In this document: positions 40,385-48,090 of the stretch, piece after piece
Layout: the number at the start of each line of letters is the position of its first letter
Numbering within the stretch: position 1 is the stretch's first letter
Source: Phocaeicola massiliensis B84634 = Timone 84634 = DSM 17679 = JCM 13223
GTDB taxonomy: Bacteria; Bacteroidota; Bacteroidia; Bacteroidales; Bacteroidaceae
Assembly: GCF_000382445.1 (NCBI RefSeq)
Contig: NZ_KB905474.1
Span: 372,001 to 436,000 of the forward strand
DNA: 64,000 nucleotides
Direction: 5' to 3'
The notes under the pieces: generated by a model
Databases searched by the model: none
Seen by the model: only the letters and a program-made list of their open reading frames with translations
What the model was told of the DNA's origin: nothing
Program-made: the position numbers and the translations under genes

Positions 40385-40615
40385 TTATGTCTCTATCCGG
40401 ATATTTGACCGGTGCCGCAAATGCGCAATGCATACTCCACAAAAAAACACCAGGGAGGAAAAATAAGTCATACTGAATAACGCCTGTCTGTAATGGGCCA
40501 TGGATACAAATGAACTACAGATAATAGCTGCAATAGATATAACGATACAAGCACAAAATAATGTACGAACGTGTCCATCAGTTGCATTTGGATGAAACAG
40601 TACCACTTTATGCAA
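40385..40615 (-). CDS. Small membrane protein
   Basis: 76 residues with two likely membrane helices (TLFCACIVISIAAIICSSFV; ALFSMTYFSSLVFFCGVCIA). Not recognised. It is directly upstream of the tiny membrane frame at 40240-40374. Both lie between the stress block and the dead integrase. Confidence 0.4.
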   Translation of the reverse strand: MHKVVLFHPNATDGHVRTLFCACIVISIAAIICSSFVSMAHYRQALFSMTYFSSLVFFCGVCIAHLRHRSNIRIET

Positions 40616-40938
40616 TGTTTGGTTAGATTGAGTCTGAACATAGGACCTTAAAAATTAGACGGATATAAATTTACTAAAAATCTGTGGAAAAGAGGAATAG
40701 AAAGGCGGAAATGTTTTTAAAACGGCTATGAATAAAGCGTTTGTGAGGACAAATGAGGACAAAGGCATAAAAGGAGGTAACGCAAAAAAAAGTAAATTTA
40801 TGAAGTAGAAAGGTTGCTAAATCATTACCCCGTGAAAGGTGGTTTTTGATACTCCGTGCTGAATTTTTCTCCGTATGGCTTCGGTTGGTTTACAAGGCAT
40901 AACTCATTGATACTTAATTTTAAACTTAAAAAACGAGT

Positions 40939-41943
40939 ATGGCAAGAAGTACATTCAAAGTGCTGTTCTACGTGAACGGCAACAAGGAGAAAAACGATAT
41001 TGTCCGCATCATAGGACGGGTAACGATTAACGGGATTGTGACGCAGTTCAGCTATAAGTAGAGTATCCCGAAAACGCTTTGGGACGTGAAAGGGAACAGG
41101 GCGAAAGGCAAGAGTGCGGAAGTACGTGATATCAACCTTGCCCTTGACAACATCAAGGCTCAAATCATCAAGCACTACCTGCGTATATTCGACCGTGAAG
41201 CGTTCGTGACGGCTGAAATGGTGAGCAATGCTTATCAGGGTATCGGCAGTGAGTATGAGACACTGCTCAAAGCGTCCGGACGTGAGAACGAAGTATTCAA
41301 GAAGCGTGTCGGAAAAGACAGGGTAATGGCAACCACCGTTCACGGGTGGTGGCAAGAAACCATGTGGCAGCGTTCATCAAGTCTTTTTACAGACGGACGG
41401 ATATGTTCATGCTGGAGATTAAGCCCGACTTCATCAAGGGGTTTGCAGCCTACCTATCAACGAAAGCGGGACTTCACAACGGGACGATATGGGAAAAATG
41501 CATGTGGCTGAAAGGCGTTGTCATGTGTGTGCACTTTAACGGACTAATACCGAAAAAAACGTTTGCCCAATTCCACATCAGCCCTAATGTGACGGAACGT
41601 GAGTTCCTGACGGAAGATGAACTGAAAACGTTGATGACGCACGAGTTGGGGATGTCCAACTGTTCTATATTCGTGACATTTTTGTTTTCGCCAGCTTCAC
41701 TGCCCTCTCTTTCGTGGACATCAAGGAACTAACCAATAGCAACATCGTAGAAGTGAATGGTGAGAAGTGGATATTGTCCAAACGGTACAAGACAAAAGTG
41801 CCGTTCCAAGTGAAACTGTTGGATACTCCTTTGCAGATTATCGAGCGTTACCGACCCTGTCAGGAAGACAATCTCATATTCCCTAATCTCAACTACTGGT
41901 CTATCTGCAAATCTCTGAAAAAGGGGATGAAAGAGTGCGGATA
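40939..41943 (+). pseudogene. Tyrosine recombinase pseudogene
   Basis: It starts as a normal Bacteroides integrase (MARSTFKVLFYVNGNKEKND then VTINGIVTQFSYK), but a TAG stop lies at codon 41 (41059). The frame goes on with SIPKTLWDVKGNRAKGKSAE and HYLRIFDREAFVTAEMVSNA, shifts near 41345 (FIKSFYRRTDMFMLEIKPDF), shifts again near 41690 (FASFTALSFVDIKEL) and ends at 41943 before HxxR and Tyr. At least three lesions, so it is dead. It marks the right side of the stress island. Confidence 0.88.
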
Positions 41944-41955
41944 ACAAAGGATATT

Positions 41956-42569
41956 TCATTTCAGTATTAAAACTATTAAACGGGCGTAATTTAATTCGAC
42001 AGAAAATCCGGCTTCTGACAGCCATTTTTTCACTTCATTCCGAGAGTTTGCAGTTTGACTGCCATAAACAGCAATATTTCAGCATGGGGACATAGTTTGC
42101 GGATATTATCCACACTTTGTGCTGTTCCGCTTCCTCCATGTGTACAGAATGGGAGTATCTTTTTCCCGGACAAATCATAACCGGACAGGAAACTTTTTAC
42201 AGGAGAAGACAGAAGACCACCCCAAATAGGACTACCGATAATCAATGTATCATAATCATCCATATTCTCTACTTTTGTACGCAGAGCTGGAAGAATATGA
42301 TTGTCTCTTTCATTTTTGAAACGGTCAACCACTTCATTATATTCATCAGAATAGGGTTCTTCCGGTTCAATCTCCACCATGTCGCATCCAATAAGTTCAT
42401 GGATAATGTTGGCTACAGTTTGCGTATGTCCGCTCCATGAGAAATAGACTATCAATGTTTTCCCCGGCTCTGAGTGAGGCAACGAATCTATCTTATCTTC
42501 AACAGCCGGAGTGTTGCTGCACGAAAGGAAGGTTAAGAGCAGCATTGCCAATAAGCACTTCAGTTTCAT
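41956..42569 (-). pseudogene. Flavodoxin-like lipoprotein with C-terminal frameshift
   Basis: Signal with lipobox FLSC (Cys17). The FMN phosphate loop is intact (LIVYFSWSGHTQTVANII), as is the later IIGSPIWGGLLSSPVKSFLS. The present frame ends at 42030 after EILLFMAVKLQTLGMK. One base shift at ~42080 restores VYGSQTANSRNEVKKWLSEA then GF, the family's usual last helix, to a stop at 41956. The truncated protein may still fold partly. Such periplasmic flavodoxins are thought to serve reductases; an aldo/keto reductase lies upstream. Confidence 0.72.
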
Positions 42570-42611
42570 AACTATTTTTATTTAGGTTTTGGGGTTATCC
42601 TCTGTTAATTT

Positions 42612-43643
42612 CTATCTGTCCAGCTGTTTCTCATACAGCCACTTCGACAGCAGGTCAGCTACTTCCACATTGTTCAAATCCGACATCGGGAAGTGCGTAT
42701 TCCCATGCAGACCGACATCGGGCAGATGAATGACCGTCACGTCACCGCCCAGCTTATTGAGCATTTCGGCCCACTTGCGCATGAGATGCAGACGGCGTGT
42801 CCATTCGTAAAGTTCCGGATGTTCGTCTGTTTCGGGCAGGTTATCCCCATAGTAAATGATGATGGGAATTTCCATGTATCTCTTGAAAACTGCCATAGGG
42901 ACTTCTATTCCTTCTGTTTTTTTAGACCGTGTCAAGACTTTGCCTTCTTCGGGAACTTGACCGGTTGGGAAGGGTACACTTCCACCGGGTTCGTATGCTA
43001 CAATGGCTTTGATGTTCTTCGTTTTGAGCAAAGTAAACCAACCCACCGGACCGCCTTGTGAATGAGTGACAAATATGGCCGGACCGATTTTGTCAAAAAG
43101 AGCAGCATAGGCATCGGAATAGACATCGAAGTCCAAAGGTCCGATGGTCGGCGTCATCTGCCGGAAGTACTGGTTTAAGGCTTCCCGGTCGCGACTGAAC
43201 TGTACACCCTCGAAATAATCAGGATAGATTCCCACACGGAAACGGTTGAACCATTCTTCTTCATCGAATACCGGTTCCAGTGTGACAGCTTCCGTACTCC
43301 GTCCGGCATTTCCCCGGCGAGGCTGGTCGACAAGATAGGTGGAGAAACCTTTGCGAAGAAATATATTCTGAAACCCTTCGCGTCCGTCAGGAGTGGTCTC
43401 CCATGTTTTGGAAAACTGGCCGACACCATGTGCAAAAACAAGCGGATATTTCCGTGCATCAACCGGTTTCTGATAAAATACATAAGCATGGTCGCCGTGG
43501 TATTTGTGTCCCAATGAATCGGTCAGTACGGTGCCACCTACGGCAAAACTGCCTTGTTCCTCTATTTGCAGAATATTCCCTTTGTAACAATTACAGCCCG
43601 ACAGTAAAGCGATGAACGTCATGTAAAATATCTGTTTCTTCAT
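42612..43643 (-). CDS. Alpha/beta hydrolase lipoprotein
   Basis: 343 residues from ATG 43643. Lipobox LLSGC (Cys17), so it is anchored in the envelope. Hydrolase fold: YPLVFAHGVGQFSKTWETTP, IFVTHSQGGPVGWF with the nucleophile elbow (H-S-Q-G-G), and VIHLPDVGLHGNTHFPMSDL with the catalytic His. The substrate is unknown; such proteins are predicted esterases. It is 8 bp after the aldo/keto reductase gene and 43 bp before flavodoxin, in one operon. Confidence 0.87.
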   Translation of the reverse strand: MKKQIFYMTFIALLSGCNCYKGNILQIEEQGSFAVGGTVLTDSLGHKYHGDHAYVFYQKPVDARKYPLVFAHGVGQFSKTWETTPDGREGFQNIFLRKGFSTYLVDQPRRGNAGRSTEAVTLEPVFDEEEWFNRFRVGIYPDYFEGVQFSRDREALNQYFRQMTPTIGPLDFDVYSDAYAALFDKIGPAIFVTHSQGGPVGWFTLLKTKNIKAIVAYEPGGSVPFPTGQVPEEGKVLTRSKKTEGIEVPMAVFKRYMEIPIIIYYGDNLPETDEHPELYEWTRRLHLMRKWAEMLNKLGGDVTVIHLPDVGLHGNTHFPMSDLNNVEVADLLSKWLYEKQLDR

Positions 43644-43650
43644 ACACGGA

Positions 43651-44823
43651 TTATTTTGGGATTTTAGACTCCTGCAAGGCATCGTAGCGGCTACCCACCA
43701 CAGGAATGGCAGCTACGGCTGTTTCCAGTTCTTCTATCTCTTCTGCCGTGAAACGGATGTCGCAGGCACGAAGGTTCTCTTCCAGATGAGAGAGTTTGGT
43801 GGTGCCCGGAATAGGCACGATAAAAGGCTTCTTGTTCATCAGCCAGGCCAAAGCTATCTGTGCCGGGGTAATGCCTCTTGTACGGCCGAAAGCGTTAAGA
43901 ACTTCCACAATACGATAGTTGGCGCGTATGGCTTCGGGCTGGAAGCGTGGCAAGGTCTGCCGGTTGTCGTTGGTAACATCAAACTTGGTATATTCATTGA
44001 TCATACCGCCCAAAAAACCACGGTTCAGCGGACTGTATGGAACGAAACCGATGCCCAAATCCTCGCACAGCTCCAACACTCCGTTCGTCTCTACCATGCG
44101 GTGCATCAAGTGATATTCGCTTTGGATTGCCGTAACCGGACATATCTTGTGCGCACGGCGGATGGTATCAACGTTTACTTCACACATGCCCCAATGCAGG
44201 ATTTTACCTTCCTTGATGAGTTTGCTGCATGTTTCAGCCACCGCTTCAATCGGTGTGTTCGGGTCTATGCGGTGCTGGTAGAACATGCCCAATGTTTCAA
44301 CTCCGAGATTGCGCAACGAGTTTTCACAAACCCGGCGGATGTTGGCCGGAGTGCTGTCCTCTTCGGTTTTAATCTGCACACCGTTTACAAACTTATGTCC
44401 GAACTTCGATGACACAAATACCCGGTCGGTATATCCTTTCAAGGCTTCGCCGACCAATTTTTCATTGATGTGGTAGCCGTAGCTTTCGGCTGTATCGAAA
44501 AGGGTCACCCCACGTTCAACAGCTTCATGCACCAGGGCGATTTCTTTTTCCCTGCTCGGGTACTGGCTGCGGTTATGGTTCAAGCCCATACAGCCATATC
44601 CCATTGCAGAAACAGTGAATGCCGTATTTCCGTGTCCCAATGTTCGCCGAGTGCGCACCGCCGCCATGCCTGCAGGGATGTTGTTTGCAACTTGTTGTTT
44701 CCCCATCCATACCCGTTCTGCTGCCGTTACCTTGTTCAAGGTAGGCCCGACACACATGGCAGCTCCTGTCAATGCCGCCATTTTAAGGAATCTCCGGCGG
44801 CTCATATCCTTGTCTTTATCCAT
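43651..44823 (-). CDS. Aldo/keto reductase with Tat signal
   Basis: 390 residues. A twin-arginine signal (SRRRFLKMAALTGAAMCVGP) exports the folded, cofactor-bound enzyme. The AKR tetrad is visible: Asp and Tyr in TLFDTAESYGYHINEKLVGE, Lys in VSSKFGH, His in MFYQHRIDPNTPIEAV. The C-terminal NADPH-binding region is present (PGTTKLSHLEENLRACDIRF). It reduces carbonyl compounds, here probably outside the cytoplasm. A start at ATG 44805 (MSRRRF) is also possible. A deletion relic of the same gene lies at 45529. Confidence 0.92.
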   Translation of the reverse strand: MDKDKDMSRRRFLKMAALTGAAMCVGPTLNKVTAAERVWMGKQQVANNIPAGMAAVRTRRTLGHGNTAFTVSAMGYGCMGLNHNRSQYPSREKEIALVHEAVERGVTLFDTAESYGYHINEKLVGEALKGYTDRVFVSSKFGHKFVNGVQIKTEEDSTPANIRRVCENSLRNLGVETLGMFYQHRIDPNTPIEAVAETCSKLIKEGKILHWGMCEVNVDTIRRAHKICPVTAIQSEYHLMHRMVETNGVLELCEDLGIGFVPYSPLNRGFLGGMINEYTKFDVTNDNRQTLPRFQPEAIRANYRIVEVLNAFGRTRGITPAQIALAWLMNKKPFIVPIPGTTKLSHLEENLRACDIRFTAEEIEELETAVAAIPVVGSRYDALQESKIPK

Positions 44824-44828
44824 ATTTG

Positions 44829-44860
44829 ATAGTCTTTAAATTATTTCTGTTGCAAAGTTA
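44829..44860. repeat. 32-bp direct repeat, left copy (AKR promoter region)
   Basis: Thirty of 32 bases match 51862-51893, in the same orientation; the shared core includes TTTCTGTTGCAAAGTTA. It contains the -7 box of the aldo/keto reductase. The two copies flank the 7-kb segment that carries SusC, SusD and Crp. Confidence 0.65.
44853..44860 (-). promoter_or_regulatory. -7 promoter box of aldo/keto reductase operon
   Basis: TAACTTTG on the minus strand, about 30 nt before the ATG. Confidence 0.6.
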
Positions 44861-44949
44861 ACGTGACAGAATTGATAAACTTTTTTTGATATATATTATC
44901 TAAGCTGAATGATGTATTATCCTGTATTCCAAGCGATATTTATAGGCAA

Positions 44950-45465
44950 CTATCTTTCAAAATCGTATATATTCAGTCCTAAATCCGGATTATATGTGCG
45001 ACTTATCCGCTCGCTATAATCTTCCACCACGAACTCCCCTGCACCATTCTGTATTGCGGAAAGTAGATGTCCGGCTAAAGCGGAATAGTCGCTCCTGCCG
45101 ACGGTTATATGCAAATGAAGATATACCTGCTCATTCATAGATGATATATTCCCTGTAAGGTTGGATATTTCCATTTGCTCCCGGAATGTCTTATCATCAT
45201 ATGCTTTTGTCTTGGGATTGAAGAAACGGAGGGTCAGCTCTCCGATAGCACCAATCCCGTTGATAGAACCCGACAGAATTCCTTTCTCCTTGCAGAAAGC
45301 ATTCAGGGCTTTCACAATTTCAGTATGATTGTTAATGCTGACAATATACTTGTTGCCAATTTTCTTGTACGAATACATATTCTTTTCGTTTTGTGCGTTT
45401 GCCGGAGCAATCAGTACCCCGACAAACAGCAAGATAAACAATAATTTCTTTATAAAATGCCCCAT
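44950..45465 (-). CDS. PPC/DUF296-domain protein with signal peptide
   Basis: 171 residues from ATG 45465 (MGHFIKKLLFILLFVGVLIA then PANAQ), an apparent Sec signal. The mature part is a PPC/DUF296 domain: INNHTEIVKALNAFCKEKGI, SGSINGIGAIGELTLRFFNP and VYLHLHITVGRSDYSALAGH. PPC domains are usually found in DNA-binding or cytoplasmic proteins and form trimers; the exported form is common in Bacteroides and has no known role. A CTG/ATG further up at 45507 would mask the signal. Confidence 0.82.
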   Translation of the reverse strand: MGHFIKKLLFILLFVGVLIAPANAQNEKNMYSYKKIGNKYIVSINNHTEIVKALNAFCKEKGILSGSINGIGAIGELTLRFFNPKTKAYDDKTFREQMEISNLTGNISSMNEQVYLHLHITVGRSDYSALAGHLLSAIQNGAGEFVVEDYSERISRTYNPDLGLNIYDFER

Positions 45466-45528
45466 CAGTACACTTATGACTGTCTCTGTTTTGATTAATC
45501 TTACCATAATAGATAAAATTATCCCACA

Positions 45529-45615
45529 TCAGTGCTTTCCACTTTTGTTTTTAATCTGCACACCGTTTACGAACGTTACCTTGTTCAAAGTTGGCTCTTC
45601 CTTCTTATTTTCCAT
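45529..45615 (-). pseudogene. Deletion relic of an aldo/keto reductase gene
   Basis: A 28-codon frame. Its TLNKVT matches the signal-peptide end of the aldo/keto reductase at 43651-44823, and directly afterwards FVNGVQIK matches residues ~145-152 of the same protein. So about 110 codons were removed in between and the rest is gone. At the DNA level 45553-45596 joins two stretches found separately at ~44369 and ~44726. Confidence 0.68.
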
Positions 45616-45623
45616 ATTCTAAC

Positions 45624-45746
45624 AATAAAAAGAACTATCATTTTGATTTAACAGGAGCTTTTAGTAACATTATTGAAGAAAGTGAAGCAATAGAATATGA
45701 TGATGACGACGATGAGGATGAATTCGATGATGATGACGATGACTAA
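45624..45746 (+). pseudogene. C-terminal relic of an acidic-tailed protein
   Basis: The frame has no start codon but reads NKKNYHFDLTGAFSNIIEES, then EAIEYDDDDDEDEF and six Asp before the stop. The run of GAT/GAC codons is unlike noncoding DNA. A terminator follows at 45783. The parent gene is not recognised. It abuts the aldo/keto reductase relic, so both mark a rearrangement. Confidence 0.5.
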
Positions 45747-45782
45747 CATCTCATTAATCCATAGCTTTTAAGTTTATTAAAG

Positions 45783-45817
45783 AAACAGGTCAGGACGCTA
45801 TATCCTGACCTGTTTTT
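45783..45817. terminator. Strong bidirectional terminator
   Basis: AAACAGGTCAGGA and TCCTGACCTGTTT pair perfectly around CGCTATA, with T residues on the plus strand and A residues (T on minus) at the other edge. It ends the SusC-SusD-Crp operon. Confidence 0.88.
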
Positions 45818-45849
45818 GATGTTAGTTAAGTCCTAATAGTTAGTTTGCT

Positions 45850-46452
45850 TTATTTGCTCTCAGCATTAGCTATTGATACACGTACTCTGCTTAATGTTTC
45901 CAATGTCATCTGAAGATATGAAGCAATCATTGTCAAAGGTGCTCTTCTAGTTATTTCAGGAAAATGTTGCTGTAATCTAGCGTATCTGTCATTTGCTGAT
46001 TCGAAACGTAAAATGTCAGCCTTTAATTGTGATAACATTAAGGAATTTTCAAAAAAACTCCGATATAGATAAGCTATATCACCATTAGCATCAGAAAGTT
46101 CTTCCATTATATCACGCGGAATTTCCCATAAAACACTGTTTTCTACAGCATCCATCATAAGATGTGTTGGCTCTCGGTTAAAATAGCTGTCAATACACCA
46201 GACAACATCTTTTTCACATGCTAAATGTTCTATCACATCCTTATCATGCTTTAGGTAGTGCTGTCTAATAAATCCCTTTTCTATATAAAATAGGCAATTA
46301 CAGATATCACCTTCATTTAGAATTATATCACCTTTTTGATATTTCTTAGGCTGAATAATATCTGCAAAAAGGCGAATATTCTCCAACTTAAGTTTGCGAT
46401 TAGGGCATGTTTCAGCTATAATCTGTTTTGCAATGTCAAATTGAATACTCAT
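45850..46452 (-). CDS. Crp/Fnr family transcriptional regulator
   Basis: 200 residues. The cyclic-nucleotide-binding-type beta-roll (KYQKGDIILNEGDICNCLFY then IEKGFIRQHYLKHD) is followed by the dimer helix and a C-terminal HTH (RAPLTMIASYLQMTLETLSR). It starts 9 bp after susD and ends the same operon. SusCD pairs are mostly controlled by sigma/anti-sigma, hybrid or SusR-type regulators, so a cotranscribed Crp-like regulator is unusual. Confidence 0.88.
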   Translation of the reverse strand: MSIQFDIAKQIIAETCPNRKLKLENIRLFADIIQPKKYQKGDIILNEGDICNCLFYIEKGFIRQHYLKHDKDVIEHLACEKDVVWCIDSYFNREPTHLMMDAVENSVLWEIPRDIMEELSDANGDIAYLYRSFFENSLMLSQLKADILRFESANDRYARLQQHFPEITRRAPLTMIASYLQMTLETLSRVRVSIANAESK

Positions 46453-46461
46453 AGGCTAAAG

Positions 46462-48078
46462 TTATTTATATCCAACATTTTGTTTCAATTTTGGGTTCAA
46501 GTCTATACTTTTTTGTGGAATAGGAAAAACTGTGGTATACCCATTTTTCTCATCAGCCAGTTGGACTCGCTGATCGTATGATTTGTGATAAACTCCAAAA
46601 CGCACCATATCTTGTCGTCGCCAGCCTTCCCATACTAACTCCAACAAACGCTCTTTCAATATGTTCTCAAGCGTAGCTTCTCGATATGGCATACCAACAC
46701 GACCTCGGACTTCGTTCAACTCCAACGAGCCATCCTCACCATTACGTACCTTTGCCTCGGACTTCATCAGGAGAGCATCGGCATAGCGGAATAGCACGAT
46801 GTCGTTATCCGGTTGTCTACCGTCGGAATGTGAGGTCCTATCAACCTCATATTTTGCCATACGAGCACCAGCTGTCTTGACATAGGAGCTTCCCGTAAGA
46901 TTCAACTTTAGCTCCAATGGGAAATACTCCAACTGCTGTCCATTGTCCATCATTACAGGCTTTCCATCAACCTCTACGATGCCGGCATAGAAGTTCTTTT
47001 CAAAGCGAGCATCTACATCATCTGTGCCGTATCCGTTGGCTAAGACTGTTGAGATATTGGCACTGGTACCATTTTCCGATGAGCCACCCAACGCACCGCC
47101 ATGGTTGTAGTGTCGTGATCGGAAGAGATACCAGAACTGCGCAGCATAGAGGTTCTTATCCAACGGAATGGTGAATATGTTTTCGTTGGAGTTCTCGTTA
47201 TGCACAGAGAAATTATAGCTATAATCGTCCTCCAACCGATAACCTACCTCGGCAAGTTTATTGCAATATTTGATACAGGTCTGCCAAGCGTTGAGTTTCT
47301 CACCATCGACGGTGAAAAATATCTCTTTACCGTTCCGTGGAACGCCATCAGTCCAATTATCATCACAATATATCTCGGCATTAAGAGCCAACTTAGCCAA
47401 AAGGAAATTAGCTACAGGTGTTGTTATACGACCATAGTAGTTACCCATCTTATTACTACGCTCATTTGGCAACAACTCGGCAACCTCCTGCAACTCATTC
47501 ACGATAAAACGGAAAACCTCGCTACGCTCGCTCTGCACAACTTCATCCTGCGGTTGTTCATAGGATGTTACGATGGGCACTCTGCCATACATATCCATAA
47601 TGTAGTAGTAGAAAAGTGCTCTCAGAGCTCGCACCTCAGCTTCGTAGGCCACTCTCTGCTCCTCAGATAGGTTATGGCTATACTTATCGATGATATGCAG
47701 AGATTTGTTCGATAACACAACAACCTTGTAGAGGTATTTCCAAGTATTGTAGAGTGGTAAATCATTAGGACTCCACTTATGCTGATACATATTCGTCCAC
47801 AAACCTCCATCGTACCAGTCGCCACCACGAATAGGTATCATGGCTTCGTCTGTAGTAAGTGTGTTATAGTCATAAATCCCACGACAGGTCCCCTGTAAAC
47901 CCTCACTGTCTGCACTGCCACCAATGTAATTGTAGAGCACAGCCACTGCATTAATATATATGTTGTTGGCATTGTTGTAAATGTCTTCTTCATAAAGTTG
48001 ATCTCTAGGGTCTTCAGTAAGACAAGAGGTCATCATCGTTGCCAAAGCAACCATCAATATGTTTATATATCTTTTCAT
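46462..48078 (-). CDS. susD: SusD/RagB-family outer membrane lipoprotein
   Basis: 538 residues. Lipobox MMTSC (Cys19). TPR-rich SusD fold: ALRALFYYYIMDMYGRVPIV, SERSEVFRFIVNELQEVAEL and ARMAKYEVDR, with the C-terminal NEVRGRVGMPYREATLENIL then KERLLELVWEGWRRQDMVRF typical of the family. It forms the lid that binds substrate over the SusC channel. Length normal. No glycosidase is nearby, so the ligand may be something other than a polysaccharide. Confidence 0.95.
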   Translation of the reverse strand: MKRYINILMVALATMMTSCLTEDPRDQLYEEDIYNNANNIYINAVAVLYNYIGGSADSEGLQGTCRGIYDYNTLTTDEAMIPIRGGDWYDGGLWTNMYQHKWSPNDLPLYNTWKYLYKVVVLSNKSLHIIDKYSHNLSEEQRVAYEAEVRALRALFYYYIMDMYGRVPIVTSYEQPQDEVVQSERSEVFRFIVNELQEVAELLPNERSNKMGNYYGRITTPVANFLLAKLALNAEIYCDDNWTDGVPRNGKEIFFTVDGEKLNAWQTCIKYCNKLAEVGYRLEDDYSYNFSVHNENSNENIFTIPLDKNLYAAQFWYLFRSRHYNHGGALGGSSENGTSANISTVLANGYGTDDVDARFEKNFYAGIVEVDGKPVMMDNGQQLEYFPLELKLNLTGSSYVKTAGARMAKYEVDRTSHSDGRQPDNDIVLFRYADALLMKSEAKVRNGEDGSLELNEVRGRVGMPYREATLENILKERLLELVWEGWRRQDMVRFGVYHKSYDQRVQLADEKNGYTTVFPIPQKSIDLNPKLKQNVGYK

Positions 48079-48090
48079 AACTGTAAGCGG

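Noticed and set aside
40825-41355. 176-codon minus-strand frame
   Set aside because: Shadow of the integrase pseudogene, whose plus-strand frames match the recombinase family.
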